The notes below the pieces were generated by a model. That model did not search any database. It saw nothing but the letters and a program-made list of their open reading frames with translations, and was not told where the DNA came from. Below are positions 1-8,782 of a stretch of DNA of 64,000 bases, in pieces (positions within the stretch are counted from its first letter, which is position 1; each line of letters starts with the position of its first letter). Source of the DNA: Pseudomonas tohonis. Lineage in GTDB: Bacteria > Pseudomonadota > Gammaproteobacteria > Pseudomonadales > Pseudomonadaceae. Where the stretch lies: assembly GCF_012767755.2 (NCBI RefSeq), contig NZ_AP023189.1:2544001-2608000 (forward strand). Reading direction: 5' to 3'. Both the position numbers and the translations under genes were made by a program.

Positions 1-45
1 CTCCCGCCACGCGCCATCGCCGCCCGTCGCCGCGCCTCCGGCAGC

Positions 46-387
46 TCATGCGTCCGAGGGTGGCGGCAGGCGCTCGGCCCAGGTCTCAGCCCACTCGGCG
101 AGGGGCAGGCAGCGGCGGACCAGTTCCTCGCCGTCCTCGCTGAGCCGATAGCCGGCATCCCCCGTGTCGATCAGCAGCGCCTGGCGCAGTTCGCCCATGC
201 GGGTATTGAGCACCGAGGGCGAGAGGCCTTCGCAGCGTGCCTGGAGTTCGCGGAAAGTGGCCGGGCCCTGGCGCAGTTCCCAGAGGATGCGCAGGCTCCA
301 GCGGCGGCCGAGCAGGTCCAGCAGGGCCATGATGGGCCGGCCGGTGGTGGAGCCGCGGACCGATTTGCCGGGGAGGGGAAGGGTCAT
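46..387 (-). CDS. HxlR-family transcriptional regulator
   Basis: Predicted DNA-binding repressor or activator of 113 residues, the usual size for the HxlR winged-helix family. Residues about 20-100 carry the family pattern: GRRWSLRILWELRQGPATFRELQ, of which the LRILWEL and FRELQ segments form helices 1-2, then the recognition region around LSPSVLNTRMGELRQ, and the wing near GYRLSEDGEEL. It is divergent from the carboxymuconolactone-decarboxylase-like gene at 478, with a 90-bp shared promoter region holding a perfect palindrome at 435-451. Control of that neighbour is the obvious hypothesis. Its stop codon overlaps a possible ATG at 49 on the same strand, at the window edge. Confidence 0.9.
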   Translation of the reverse strand: MTLPLPGKSVRGSTTGRPIMALLDLLGRRWSLRILWELRQGPATFRELQARCEGLSPSVLNTRMGELRQALLIDTGDAGYRLSEDGEELVRRCLPLAEWAETWAERLPPPSDA

Positions 388-434
388 GATTTTGTTCCTT
401 GCTTCTTTTTTAGTAGCGGGCGACAGGCTTTGCT

Positions 435-451
435 GCTACGTTTTACGTAGC
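435..451. promoter_or_regulatory. Palindrome in HxlR/CMD divergent promoter, candidate operator
   Basis: GCTACG-N5-CGTAGC is a perfect inverted repeat of 6+6 bases lying 27 bp upstream of the ATG at 478 and 48 bp upstream of the HxlR start. Its position and two-fold symmetry suit a dimeric winged-helix regulator. The assignment to HxlR is inference from position only. Confidence 0.5.
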
Positions 452-477
452 GTAACAGCCCGACAGGAGATTCGGCC

Positions 478-1026
478 ATGAGCACTGCGCGTATCCAGCC
501 CCTCGAAGCCCCCTATGACCCGGCCGTGCAGGCCGCCTTCGACAAGGTGATGCCGCCCGGCGTGCCGCCGCTGAAGCTGTTCCGTAGCATGGCGCACAAC
601 CCCCGTGTGCTGCAGCGCTTGATCGCGGGGGGCCTGCTCGACCCCGGCAGCATCAGCCTGCGTGAGCGCGAGGTACTGATCCTGCGCACCACCGCCCGTT
701 GCGGCGCCGAATACGAATGGGGCGTTCACGTGGCCTTCTTCGCCGAGCGCGCGGGGTTCAGCGCGGAGCAGGTGGCGGACAGCTGCAGCGAGCGGCCTGA
801 GCCGTCACTGTGGAGCGCGGCCGAGCTGGCACTGATGGAACTGGCCGATGGCCTGAACCGTTCGGCTCGGGTGGAGGAGGGGTTGTGGCAGCGACTGGCC
901 TCGCACTTCAGCGATGCGCAACTGATCGAGTGCCTGACACTGGTCGGCTTCTACCACGCGGTGTCGTTCGTGGTGAACGGCACCGGCGTGGAGCGGGAGG
1001 CGGGCGTGCCGCGCTTCCCGCGCTGA
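478..1026 (+). CDS. Carboxymuconolactone decarboxylase / AhpD-like family protein
   Basis: Protein of 182 residues with the CMD-family signature. Helical segments are followed by RTTARCGAEYEWGVHV at about 65-85, where the EYEW and following His are typical of the gamma-CMD-like subgroup. It has a single Cys there and not the CxxC pair of AhpD peroxidases, so a thiol-peroxidase role is doubtful and a decarboxylase, hydrolase or unknown role is more likely. The ATG follows an AGGAGA Shine-Dalgarno sequence. It is divergent from an HxlR regulator, a family that often responds to electrophiles or aromatic compounds. The real substrate cannot be read from the sequence. Confidence 0.85.
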   Translation: MSTARIQPLEAPYDPAVQAAFDKVMPPGVPPLKLFRSMAHNPRVLQRLIAGGLLDPGSISLREREVLILRTTARCGAEYEWGVHVAFFAERAGFSAEQVADSCSERPEPSLWSAAELALMELADGLNRSARVEEGLWQRLASHFSDAQLIECLTLVGFYHAVSFVVNGTGVEREAGVPRFPR

Positions 1027-1584
1027 CTACTCGTCGCGGCCTTCGAGCATGGTGCGGCGCAGCATCACGTAGAGCGCGCCGGTGCCACCGTGGCGCGGCA
1101 GGCAGGAGGTGAAGCCGAGCACCTGCGGGTGCTGGCGCAGCCAAGTGTTGACGTGGCTCTTGATCAGCGGGCGCTTGCCATCCAGGCGCGCGGCCTTGCC
1201 ATGGGTGATGCGCACGCAGCGGATCTCGAACTTCGCTGCTTCGGCGAGGAAGTCCCAGAGGGTTTCGCGGGCCTTTTCCACGGTCATGCCATGCAGGTCG
1301 AGGCTGCCTTCGAAGCCGATCTGGCCGAGCTTGAGCTTGCGCATCTGGCCTTCCTGCACGCCGTCGCGGGCCCAGTGCAGCTCGTCCTCGGCGCCGACGT
1401 CGATGACGAACAGGTCGGAGAGGCCGTCGACCTTGGTCGATTCGGTTATCTGGGTCGCGTTCTGCCGCAGGCTGGCGACCTGCTTGCGGTCGGCCTTCGG
1501 CTTGCCGGTTTCCGCGCGGTCGTTCTGGATGCGCTTCACGCCGCGCATCTCGTTGGTGAACAGGGAAAAGTCGTCGTCTTGCAT
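1027..1584 (-). CDS. Smr-domain protein
   Basis: Protein of 185 residues with a C-terminal Smr (small MutS-related) domain. LDLHGMTVEKARETLWDFL at about 95-115 carries the DLHG motif, followed by CVRITHGKA and LPRHGGTGALYVMLRR, the Gly-rich segment of the family. Smr domains act as nucleases or bind branched DNA; E. coli SmrB instead cleaves mRNA at collided ribosomes. The N-terminal half is charged and has no known fold. The ATG at 1584 was chosen over an upstream in-frame start at 1617 because GGAGG sits just before it. That Shine-Dalgarno lies inside a hairpin (1586-1606). Confidence 0.85.
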   Translation of the reverse strand: MQDDDFSLFTNEMRGVKRIQNDRAETGKPKADRKQVASLRQNATQITESTKVDGLSDLFVIDVGAEDELHWARDGVQEGQMRKLKLGQIGFEGSLDLHGMTVEKARETLWDFLAEAAKFEIRCVRITHGKAARLDGKRPLIKSHVNTWLRQHPQVLGFTSCLPRHGGTGALYVMLRRTMLEGRDE

Positions 1585-1585
1585 A

Positions 1586-1606
1586 AGGCCTCCACGAAGG
1601 AGGCCT
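1586..1606 (-). promoter_or_regulatory. Hairpin that pairs the Shine-Dalgarno of the Smr gene
   Basis: On the minus-strand transcript, AGGCCUCC pairs perfectly with GGAGGCCU across a UUCGU loop. The 3' arm contains GGAGG, the only ribosome site before the ATG at 1584, four bases away. Folding would hide the site. The same hairpin could instead act as a weak terminator for the gene upstream (1634-1954), but no U-run follows. Confidence 0.55.
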
Positions 1607-1633
1607 AGTTTAACCAACAGAGGGGGGCGGGCG

Positions 1634-1954
1634 TCAGTCGCGCTTCTTCATCAGCCCGGGAGACAGGCTCAGGTCGTTGCGACGGCGGGAGCGGCGGCGG
1701 GCGATGCGCCAGCCGGCGACGCCGAGCCAGAGGAACAGCAGGCCGATGACCAGGAGCACCACGGCGGAGCCGGTGCTGTCATTGAGCGTACCGAGGGCCG
1801 GCGGGCGGCCGAGCAGGGTGGCGGTGCCGGCCATGGCCAGCAGGATGCCGAAGCTGGCGATCAGGGCGGCCAGGGCCGCGGCGAAGCGCCAGCGCCAACT
1901 GCCCGGGCCACGGGGGCGCAGGCGGCGGGCATCGAAACCATCGGATAACTTCAT
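1634..1954 (-). CDS. Hypothetical two-TM membrane protein
   Basis: A 106-residue protein of no family I can name. It has a basic N-terminus, a hydrophobic segment at about 23-45 (AALAALIASFGILLAMAG), a short Gly/Ser-rich link, a second segment at about 63-83 (AVVLLVIGLLFLWLGVAGW), and an Arg-rich C-terminus. The positive charge at both ends suggests both termini are cytoplasmic. It lies 17 bp beyond a large inverted repeat and upstream of the Smr gene on the same strand. Confidence 0.6.
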   Translation of the reverse strand: MKLSDGFDARRLRPRGPGSWRWRFAAALAALIASFGILLAMAGTATLLGRPPALGTLNDSTGSAVVLLVIGLLFLWLGVAGWRIARRRSRRRNDLSLSPGLMKKRD

Positions 1955-1971
1955 CCGGACGTCCTCTGTTG

Positions 1972-2026
1972 CAATCGGGCGTATGACCGGCGCATGTCGG
2001 CGTGGTTCCGGTCATGCGCCCGATTG
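1972..2026. repeat. Long inverted repeat, 19-nt arms
   Basis: CAATCGGGCGTATGACCGG (1972-1990) and its complement at 2008-2026 match in 18 of 19 positions across a 17-nt spacer. The single mismatch becomes a G-U pair in RNA read from the plus strand. It lies between two minus-strand genes, 28 bp after the cysteine hydrolase stop. There is no T-tract, so it is not a standard terminator; a REP-like element or mRNA stabiliser is possible. Confidence 0.75.
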
Positions 2027-2054
2027 GATGTCGCCAGATGTGTAGCGCCCAGGC

Positions 2055-2651
2055 TCAGGCCAGGGCGCGGGCGTGGGGCACCACGCTGGCGAAGTTGTCG
2101 GCGAGGGCGATGACTTCGACGCGGTGCATGTCTTCGGCGCTGATCACGCCGCCGTCGGTGGTGGGCAGGTCGCGGGTGGCGCAGGCGGCGCTGACCAGGG
2201 TGCAGCGGTAGCCGTAGTCCTTGGCGGCGCGCACGGTGGTGCTGACGCTGGAATGGGTCATGAAGCCGCAGACGACGAGGTCCAGGTGGCCGATGTCCTG
2301 CAGGCGGTCATGCAGTTCGGTGCCGGCGAAGGCATTGGGCAGGCGTTTCTCGACCACGATCTCGCCCGGCAGCGGGGCGACTTCGGGGAGGTGCTGGCCG
2401 CGTTCGCCCTGGGGGTCGAGCAGGCCGCCGGGAACCCCCAGGTGCTTGACGTGGACCACGGCGCTGCCGATGGCGCGGGCTGCCGCCAGCAGGGTGGCGA
2501 TCTCCTCGAGCGCGGCGTCCAGGCCGGGCAGGGCGAGGACGCCGCTGCGGTACTCCTCCTGCGCGTCGATGATCACCAGGGTGGCGTTGTTCAGGCTGGC
2601 GGGCGGGTAACCACGGCCACTCAGTTGGAACATGGATTTGGGGGCGGACAT
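2055..2651 (-). CDS. Cysteine hydrolase (isochorismatase-like)
   Basis: A 198-residue member of the isochorismatase/nicotinamidase fold. The catalytic triad is visible: Asp in LVIIDAQEEY near residue 28, Lys in VEKRLPNAF near 105, and Cys in LVVCGFMTHSSV near 135, where the family pattern is CG-x-x-T-xx-C-V; here Ser replaces the second Cys of that pattern. Such enzymes hydrolyse isochorismate, nicotinamide or other amides; substrate is not evident. The ATG at 2651 (MSAPKS) is favoured because the open frame upstream lacks family similarity. Confidence 0.88.
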   Translation of the reverse strand: MSAPKSMFQLSGRGYPPASLNNATLVIIDAQEEYRSGVLALPGLDAALEEIATLLAAARAIGSAVVHVKHLGVPGGLLDPQGERGQHLPEVAPLPGEIVVEKRLPNAFAGTELHDRLQDIGHLDLVVCGFMTHSSVSTTVRAAKDYGYRCTLVSAACATRDLPTTDGGVISAEDMHRVEVIALADNFASVVPHARALA

Positions 2652-2801
2652 GCGGATCTCCGGTACGGCTGTGCCGCCCATTGTCCGCCGAGCCGAGAGA
2701 TAAGTGAACCATGTCGCGCATCCGACTTGTCGATCCCGGTACGGCCGTGCACTATCGATGCGTTTCGCAGGATGCGAAGCCCCCCGCAGAAGGAGCTGCC
2801 C

Positions 2802-2933
2802 ATGCCCGATTTCTCTGAGGTTCCCGCTTATTTCTGGTTGCTCTTCGCCCTGGCCGTGGCCATCGCGGTGATGCGCGAACTGCGTCGTGAACGGCGCGAG
2901 GACATCGGGCAGCCACCGCGTCGCAAGCCATGA
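2802..2933 (+). CDS. Small single-TM hypothetical protein
   Basis: A 43-residue protein: acidic N-terminus, one hydrophobic segment ([14 protein letters not shown], about 11-24), then a strongly basic tail. AAGGAG lies six bases before the ATG. It is the first gene in the direction of prmB, which starts 49 bp after its stop. No family recognised. Strong Shine-Dalgarno plus a clear membrane segment support it being real. Confidence 0.55.
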   Translation: MPDFSEVPAYFWLLFALAVAIAVMRELRRERREDIGQPPRRKP

Positions 2934-2982
2934 GTCGACGGGTGTAGAATCGCCTGTCCGTTTCTGCCTGAGGTCGTCCTTC

Positions 2983-3897
2983 GTGTCCGAATCCCGCTTG
3001 CGCACCCTGCGCGATCACATCCGCTGGGCGGTCAGCCGTTTCCATGCGGAAAACCTGTTCTTCGGTCATGGCACTGACAACGCCTGGGACGAGGCTCGCC
3101 AGTTGGTGCTCGGCGCGCTGCACCTGCCCTACGAGGTGGCCGACAGCTACCTCGACTGCCGCCTGGAAGACGACGAGCGTGCCCACGTCCAGGCGCTGCT
3201 GCGCCGCCGCATCCTCGAGCGCGTGCCGGTGGCCTACCTGCTGGGCGAGGCCTGGTTCTGCGGCATGCCTTTCGTGGTTGACGAGCGTGTGCTGGTGCCG
3301 CGTTCGCCCATCGGCGAGCTGATCCAGCAGGGCTTCGAGCCCTGGCTGGCCGCATCGCCCGCGCGGATTCTCGACCTGTGCACCGGCTCCGGCTGCATCG
3401 GCATCGCCGCCGCCCACGCCTTCCCGGATGCCGAGGTGGTGCTGGCCGACCTGTCCTTCGACGCGCTGGAGGTGGCCAACCTGAACATCGAGCGGCATGA
3501 CCTGGAAGACCGCGTCTTCACCGTCCAGGGCGATGGCTTCGATGGCCTGCCGGGGCAGCGCTTCGACCTGATCCTGTCCAACCCGCCCTATGTGGATGCC
3601 GAGGACTTCGCCGACATGCCCGAGGAGTTCCAGCACGAGCCGGCCATGGGCCTGGCCTGTGGCGACGACGGGCTGGACCTGGTGCGCCGCATGCTGGCCG
3701 AGGCCGCCGACCACCTCACCGAGCGCGGCACGCTGATCGTCGAGGTCGGCAACAGCCAGGTGCATGTCGAGGCGCTGTATCCGGAAGTGGACTTCACCTG
3801 GCTGGAATTCAGCCACGGCGGCCATGGCGTGTTCCTGCTCGGCGCCAGCCAGTGCCGGGAGCACCAGGCCCTGTTCCGCTCGCGCCTGAACGGCTGA
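2983..3897 (+). CDS. prmB: Ribosomal protein L3 N5-glutamine methyltransferase PrmB
   Basis: S-adenosylmethionine-dependent enzyme that methylates a glutamine of ribosomal protein L3. The 304-residue length is normal. The N-terminal helical domain (about 1-110) carries [16 protein letters not shown], and the Rossmann domain has the SAM loop [14 protein letters not shown] at about 131-144 and the catalytic [10 protein letters not shown] motif near 198. PrmC has a related NPPY; the [19 protein letters not shown] segment and L3-type context favour PrmB. The GTG at 2983 gives the correct family N-terminus ([14 protein letters not shown]). Followed by a rho-independent terminator. Confidence 0.95.
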   Translation: MSESRLRTLRDHIRWAVSRFHAENLFFGHGTDNAWDEARQLVLGALHLPYEVADSYLDCRLEDDERAHVQALLRRRILERVPVAYLLGEAWFCGMPFVVDERVLVPRSPIGELIQQGFEPWLAASPARILDLCTGSGCIGIAAAHAFPDAEVVLADLSFDALEVANLNIERHDLEDRVFTVQGDGFDGLPGQRFDLILSNPPYVDAEDFADMPEEFQHEPAMGLACGDDGLDLVRRMLAEAADHLTERGTLIVEVGNSQVHVEALYPEVDFTWLEFSHGGHGVFLLGASQCREHQALFRSRLNG

Positions 3898-3914
3898 TCG
3901 ACGCCAGGCCCCGA

Positions 3915-3944
3915 AGCCCGTCTCCGCCAGTAGACGGGCTTTTT
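3915..3944. terminator. Rho-independent terminator after prmB
   Basis: AGCCCGTCT pairs with AGACGGGCT across an eight-base loop and is followed by TTTTTC. It lies between convergent genes, but the opposite strand has no matching U-run, so it mainly serves prmB. Confidence 0.85.
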
Positions 3945-3978
3945 CATGTCTTGGGGTATTCCCGGGTAGCGCGCCGGC

Positions 3979-4758
3979 TCAGTGGGTGGCGATCCAGATC
4001 AGCAGCCCCGCCTGGAACACCGCGAACACCACCAGGCAGGCGATCGTGAAGCGCAGGCCGCTGTCTTCGCGCTGGAAGGCGTTGACCCGCTCCTGCAGCT
4101 TGCGGATCTCGATCTCCTGCTGGTGCAGGTTGTGGTCGGCCTGCTGGAGCATGGCGGCGGCGTCGAGCATGTCGACGACCTGCACCTTCTCCCGGTTCCA
4201 GTCCTCGTGCAGTTCGCTGACGCGACCGGCGCGGTACTCGGCCTTCAACTGCAGCGCATCGAGGTAGGCGACTTCGAAGCCCTGGGCCTTGAGGAAGTGG
4301 TCGCGGCGCAGGCGGAAGTCTTCGGCCACGGCGTCCCTGGCTGCCAGGGCACCGCCCTCGACCTTGTAGTGCGGCCAGTGCCGCCGCGCCCAGCCGATGC
4401 CGCGTGCCAGCAGGAAGCGGCCGAGGCCGCGGTTCTGCGGCTCCAGCTGGAGGCCGCTGTCGGCGCCGAAACGCACCTCCTTCAGGCGGTGGTCGGCCCA
4501 GACCTCGAACAGGTTCTGCTCCTTGCGCACGCGCTGCCCGGGCAGGTGCAGGCTCAGGTGCAACACGCTCTGGTCGGTGCTGTGGCGCTCCACCTCGCCG
4601 AGCTGGACGAAACGCAGCGGCCGCGCACCGGTCTGGCGATCGGTGGGCAGGGGCGCCAGGCGCAGCAGCTGGAAACGCTCCGGCGGCAGGTCGGCCCAGG
4701 GATGCGGCTGCGGCGTCGGTTCGGTGGTTTCCTGCTGTTCGGTTTCGCTGTCGGTCAT
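3979..4758 (-). CDS. Membrane-anchored protein with GNAT-like region and coiled coil
   Basis: A 259-residue protein without a firm family name; I recall an uncharacterised gene at this place in P. aeruginosa (PA1679). Residues about 105-165 look like an acetyltransferase core: NRGLGRFLLARGIGWARR matches the acetyl-CoA loop pattern (Q/R-x-x-G-x-G/A), and FLKAQGFEVAY resembles the following F-x-x-x-G-F motif. A predicted coiled coil spans about 190-232, then one TM helix (FTIACLVVFAVFQAGLLIWI) ends the chain, a tail-anchored layout. The ATG at 4758 was chosen over a TTG nine bases upstream because AGGA is well placed for it. Confidence 0.7.
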   Translation of the reverse strand: MTDSETEQQETTEPTPQPHPWADLPPERFQLLRLAPLPTDRQTGARPLRFVQLGEVERHSTDQSVLHLSLHLPGQRVRKEQNLFEVWADHRLKEVRFGADSGLQLEPQNRGLGRFLLARGIGWARRHWPHYKVEGGALAARDAVAEDFRLRRDHFLKAQGFEVAYLDALQLKAEYRAGRVSELHEDWNREKVQVVDMLDAAAMLQQADHNLHQQEIEIRKLQERVNAFQREDSGLRFTIACLVVFAVFQAGLLIWIATH

Positions 4759-4815
4759 CGAGCACAATCCTGTGGCGGAGTGCAGCGGCCCAGTGGCGGC
4801 GCGCTGACCTGACCC

Positions 4816-5802
4816 TTATCGGCCGCTTTTCCCGTCGCTGGAGGGCAGGCGTTCGATGAAGGCGATCAGGCGTTCGCCGAGCTCGCGGGCCAGGGGCAGG
4901 CCGGGGGAATTATAGGTGGCGAGCGGGTCGCGGGCATCCGCCGGGGTGATGCGCAGGACATGGTCCATGCCCGGGATGATCGCCAGCTCGGCATCCGGGC
5001 GGATCGCCTGCAGGGCACGGGCATCGGCCACGTCCACCTGGCTGTCGTGGCTGCCCTGGACGATCAGCGCCGGCACCCGCACGGCAGCGAAGGCGGCGGC
5101 CGGGTCCTTGGCGAACAGGGAGATGAGGTAGGGCTGCACGCTGGGGCGGTAGAGCACCAGCAACGGCTTGGGCACGCCCGGCACCTGATGCCCGGCCCTG
5201 AGGCTGGCGAGGATTTCGTCGCTGCGTGCCTGCAGGGGGGGCGGCAGGCGCCGTTGCAGTTGCTCCTGCAGCACCTGGTCGATGGGGCGCGCGCTGCCGG
5301 CGATGGAGACCAGCGCATCGGCACCGGCATCCGGCGCGGCCAGGCTGGCGATCAGGGCGCCTTCGCTGTGGCCGATCAGCACCAGGCGCGAGAAGCGCGG
5401 GTCGGCCTTCAGCGTGCGGCCCCAGGCCACCGCATCGGCCACGTAGAGGTCGACGCTCAGTTGCCGCTCGTCGGGGCCGGCGGCCTGGCTCGCGGCGATG
5501 CCGCGCTTGTCGTAGCGCACGCTGGCGATGCCGTGGCGCGCCAGCAGCTCGGCGAGCTTCTTCAGGCTGTCGTTGCGCCCGCCCATGGGGTTGTTGCCGT
5601 TGCGGTCGGTGGGTCCGGAACCGGACAGCAGCAGCGCCACCGGCACCGGGGCCTCGGTCCTGGGGCGCAGCAGGGTGCCGTGCAGCGTGCCGCTGGCGGT
5701 CTCCAGCTCGATGGGGCGCTGGAGGACGGTCCAGGGGCCGGCCAGGGCAGTGCCGGTGAAGGAGATCAGGAGCAGGGCGAGCAGGGGGAGGAGGCGTGGC
5801 AT
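4816..5802 (-). CDS. Exported alpha/beta hydrolase
   Basis: A 328-residue alpha/beta hydrolase with a signal peptide ([16 protein letters not shown], residues 4-20). The oxyanion strand [16 protein letters not shown] is followed by the nucleophile elbow GHSEGA near residue 140; the acid is probably the Asp of VQGSHDSQV and the base the His of GMDHVL. This arrangement is seen in serine-type esterases and dienelactone-hydrolase-like enzymes. Sits between PA1679-like and aroC genes, as I recall in P. aeruginosa. Substrate unknown; periplasmic location inferred from the leader. Confidence 0.85.
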   Translation of the reverse strand: MPRLLPLLALLLISFTGTALAGPWTVLQRPIELETASGTLHGTLLRPRTEAPVPVALLLSGSGPTDRNGNNPMGGRNDSLKKLAELLARHGIASVRYDKRGIAASQAAGPDERQLSVDLYVADAVAWGRTLKADPRFSRLVLIGHSEGALIASLAAPDAGADALVSIAGSARPIDQVLQEQLQRRLPPPLQARSDEILASLRAGHQVPGVPKPLLVLYRPSVQPYLISLFAKDPAAAFAAVRVPALIVQGSHDSQVDVADARALQAIRPDAELAIIPGMDHVLRITPADARDPLATYNSPGLPLARELGERLIAFIERLPSSDGKSGR

Positions 5803-5931
5803 GAAGGGTTCCGGGTACGGCGACGTGGCTTTGACGCCGGCGCCGGCGCAAGGTTCGTGGGTGAACTGGCCGGGCGCCGCAGGTATACTCCTCGGCCTTT
5901 CTTCGAGGCCCATTTCAGCGGAGCACTGTGC

Positions 5932-7023
5932 ATGTCCGGCAACACCTACGGCAAGCTGTTCACCGTCACCACGGCTGGCGAAAGCCACGGCCCGGCGCTG
6001 GTCGCCATCGTCGACGGCTGCCCGCCCGGGCTGGAGCTTTCCCTGGAGGACCTGCAGCGTGACCTCGACCGCCGCAAGCCCGGCACCAGCCGCCACACCA
6101 CCCAGCGCCAGGAAGCCGACGAGGTGGAAATCCTCTCCGGCGTCTTCGAAGGCCGCACCACCGGCTGCTCCATCGGCCTGCTGATCCGCAACACCGACCA
6201 GAAGTCCAAGGACTACTCGGCGATCAAGGACCTCTTCCGCCCGGCCCACGCCGACTACACCTACCACCACAAGTACGGCGTCCGCGACTACCGTGGCGGC
6301 GGCCGTTCCTCGGCGCGCGAGACCGCCATGCGCGTCGCCGCCGGCGCCATCGCCAAGAAGTGGCTGGCCGGGCAGGGCATCCGCATCCGCGGCTACATGA
6401 GCCAGCTCGGCCCGATCGAGATTCCCTTCAAGACCTGGGACTCGGTGGAGCAGAACGCCTTCTTCAGCCCCGACCCGGACAAGGTGCCGGAGCTGGAGGC
6501 CTACATGGACCAGCTGCGCCGTGACCAGGATTCCGTCGGCGCCAAGATCACCGTCGTCGCCGAAGGCGTGCCGCCCGGCCTGGGCGAGCCGATCTTCGAC
6601 CGCCTGGATGCGGAACTCGCCCACGCGCTGATGAGCATCAACGCGGTGAAGGGCGTGGAAATTGGCGCCGGCTTCGCGTGCGTCGCCCAGCGCGGCACCG
6701 AGCACCGCGACGAGCTGACCCCGGAAGGCTTCCTCAGCAACAACGCCGGCGGCATCCTCGGCGGCATTTCCTCGGGCCAGCCGATCGTCGCCCACCTGGC
6801 GCTGAAACCCACCTCCAGCATCACCACGCCGGGCCGCTCCATCGACGTCGACGGCAATCCGGTGGACGTGATCACCAAGGGCCGTCACGACCCCTGCGTC
6901 GGCATCCGCGCCACGCCCATCGCCGAAGCCATGATGGCCATCGTGCTGATGGACCACCTGCTGCGCCATCGCGGGCAGAACGCCGATGTGCGCGTCACCA
7001 CCCCGGTGCTCGGCCAGCTGTGA
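5932..7023 (+). CDS. aroC: Chorismate synthase
   Basis: Catalyses the last step of the shikimate pathway, converting 5-enolpyruvylshikimate-3-phosphate to chorismate with reduced FMN. At 363 residues it is full length. Family signatures are clear: [17 protein letters not shown] at 8-24, the [23 protein letters not shown] segment (here [14 protein letters not shown]) near 118-131, and [18 protein letters not shown] near 320. The start codon of the following transporter overlaps its stop, so the two genes are probably translationally coupled. Confidence 0.98.
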   Translation: MSGNTYGKLFTVTTAGESHGPALVAIVDGCPPGLELSLEDLQRDLDRRKPGTSRHTTQRQEADEVEILSGVFEGRTTGCSIGLLIRNTDQKSKDYSAIKDLFRPAHADYTYHHKYGVRDYRGGGRSSARETAMRVAAGAIAKKWLAGQGIRIRGYMSQLGPIEIPFKTWDSVEQNAFFSPDPDKVPELEAYMDQLRRDQDSVGAKITVVAEGVPPGLGEPIFDRLDAELAHALMSINAVKGVEIGAGFACVAQRGTEHRDELTPEGFLSNNAGGILGGISSGQPIVAHLALKPTSSITTPGRSIDVDGNPVDVITKGRHDPCVGIRATPIAEAMMAIVLMDHLLRHRGQNADVRVTTPVLGQL

Positions 7024-8171
7024 CCGGCGGCGCGCTGCCGTACTGGCGGCTGTCCGGTTTCTACCTGTTCTACTTCGCCCTGCTGGGCGCCACGGCGCCC
7101 TTCCTCGGGCTCTACTTCGCCCACCTGGGCTTTTCCGCCGCGCGCATCGGCGAGCTGGTGGCCATCCCCATGCTGATGCGCTGCGTGGCGCCCAATCTCT
7201 GGGGCTGGCTGGGCGACCGCAGCGGTCGGCGCCTGGCCATCGTCCGGCTGGGCGCGTTCTGCACCCTGTGCACCTTCGCACTGATCTTCGTCGACAAGAG
7301 CTACGCCTGGCTGGCGATGATCATGGCCCTGCACGCTTTCTTCTGGCACGCGGTGCTGCCGCAGTTCGAGGTGATCACCCTGGCCCATCTCAGGGAACAG
7401 GCCGCGCGCTACAGCCAGATCCGCCTGTGGGGCTCCATCGGCTTCATCCTCACCGTGGTCGGCCTGGGCAAGGCGTTCGAGGTGTTCAGCCTGGACGTCT
7501 ACCCGGTGGCGCTGGTGGTCATCATGGTCGGCATCGTGCTCAGCAGCTGGTGGGTGCCCAATGCCACGCCGGTGGCCCGGGAGGGAGGCGCCCGCGGCGG
7601 CTTCCTCGACCAGCTGCGGCAACCCGGCGTGCTGGCGTTCTACCTGTGCGTCGGGTTGATGCAGCTGTCCCACGGCCCGTACTACACCTTCCAGACCATC
7701 TACCTGGAAAGCCTCGGCTACCCGCGCGGCTTCATCGGCCAGCTGTGGGCCCTGGGCGTGGTGGCGGAGGTCTTGATGTTCCTGGCGATGGCGCGCATCC
7801 TCTCGCGCTTCCCGGTTCGCCAGGTGCTGGCCGCGAGCTTCCTGCTCGCGGCGTTGCGCTGGCTGCTGCTGGGGCATCTCGCCGACAACCTCGCGGTGCT
7901 GCTGTTCGCCCAAGTGCTCCATGCGGCGACCTTCGGCAGCTTCCATGCGGCGGCCATCCATTTCGTGCAACGCCAGTTCGGCCCGCAGCAGCAAGGCCAG
8001 GGCCAGGCGCTCTACGCAGCACTCGCCGGCACCGGCGGCGCGCTCGGGGCCCTGTACTCCGGTTACAGCTGGAACAGCCTGGGTGCCTCCTGGACCTTCG
8101 TCATCGCCAGCCTGGCCGCCATGGCCGCTGCCGTTATCATTGCCACTCAATTAAAAGAGGAGCGGGCATGA
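7020..8171 (+). CDS. MFS transporter (LacY/HcaT-like)
   Basis: Inner-membrane major facilitator of 383 residues with about 12 hydrophobic segments. Conserved loop [18 protein letters not shown] sits between helices 2 and 3. The [20 protein letters not shown] opening is typical of the MFS_1-like/nucleoside-proton symporter branch that includes HcaT. The GTG at 7020 overlaps the aroC stop and gives the expected N-terminus. Its stop overlaps the mtnB start, so it lies inside the methionine-salvage operon; import or export of a salvage metabolite is an inference from position. Confidence 0.85.
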   Translation: MTGGALPYWRLSGFYLFYFALLGATAPFLGLYFAHLGFSAARIGELVAIPMLMRCVAPNLWGWLGDRSGRRLAIVRLGAFCTLCTFALIFVDKSYAWLAMIMALHAFFWHAVLPQFEVITLAHLREQAARYSQIRLWGSIGFILTVVGLGKAFEVFSLDVYPVALVVIMVGIVLSSWWVPNATPVAREGGARGGFLDQLRQPGVLAFYLCVGLMQLSHGPYYTFQTIYLESLGYPRGFIGQLWALGVVAEVLMFLAMARILSRFPVRQVLAASFLLAALRWLLLGHLADNLAVLLFAQVLHAATFGSFHAAAIHFVQRQFGPQQQGQGQALYAALAGTGGALGALYSGYSWNSLGASWTFVIASLAAMAAAVIIATQLKEERA

Positions 8172-8782
8172 ACCGCGAAACACTCACCCGTGAAATCATC
8201 GAGGCCGGCCGCTTCCTCTATGGTCGCGGCTGGTCCCCGGCGACCAGCAGCAACTACTCGGCGCGGCTATCGGCCGACCAGGCGCTGCTGACCGTCTCCG
8301 GCAAGCACAAGGGCCAGCTTGGCGAGGACGATGTGCTGGCCACCGACCTCGACGGCATCAGCCTGGAGCCCGGCAAGAAGCCCTCCGCCGAGACCTTGCT
8401 GCACACCCAGCTGTACCGCTGGAAGCCTGGGATCGGCGCTGTGCTGCACACCCATTCGGTCAACGCCACGGTGCTCTCGCGCCTGACCCTGGCCGACTCG
8501 CTGGTGTTCGCCGACTACGAGTTGCAGAAGGCCTTCAGCGGCGTCTCCACCCACGAATCGCAAGTGCTGGTGCCGATCTTCGACAACGACCAGGACATCG
8601 CCCGCCTGGCCGCGAAGGTGCAGCCCTGGCTGGACGCGCATCCCGACTGCGTGGGCTACCTGATCCGTGGCCACGGCCTCTACACCTGGGGCCCGCGCAT
8701 GAGTGACGCGCTGCGCCAGGTCGAAGCCTTCGAATTCCTGTTCGAGTGCGAGCTGAAGGTTCGCGCCCTCCATAAACCCTGA
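8168..8782 (+). CDS. mtnB: Methylthioribulose-1-phosphate dehydratase
   Basis: Class II aldolase-fold zinc enzyme of the methionine salvage pathway, which dehydrates 5-methylthioribulose-1-phosphate. Its 204 residues are normal. LHTHSVNATVLSR near residue 95 supplies two metal-binding His, with a third in RGHGLYTWG near 170; the Glu preceding GKHKGQLGEDDV-type loops fits the family. ATGA overlap with the transporter upstream. mtnD and mtnC follow, giving three consecutive pathway steps; mtnA and mtnP are not in this window. Confidence 0.95.
   Translation: MNRETLTREIIEAGRFLYGRGWSPATSSNYSARLSADQALLTVSGKHKGQLGEDDVLATDLDGISLEPGKKPSAETLLHTQLYRWKPGIGAVLHTHSVNATVLSRLTLADSLVFADYELQKAFSGVSTHESQVLVPIFDNDQDIARLAAKVQPWLDAHPDCVGYLIRGHGLYTWGPRMSDALRQVEAFEFLFECELKVRALHKP

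Noticed and set aside
1..49. Possible start of another minus-strand gene at 49 overlapping the HxlR stop (ATGA)
   Set aside because: Only 16 codons, very basic, lie inside the window, so coding status cannot be judged.
2652..3005. N-terminal extension of the cysteine hydrolase
   Set aside because: The extra residues run antisense to the small membrane protein and the start of prmB, with no family match; the ATG at 2651 is the family start.
5932..7023. A longer chorismate synthase with an N-terminal extension of over 300 residues
   Set aside because: The extension frame is antisense to the exported hydrolase gene; the family start is at 5932.
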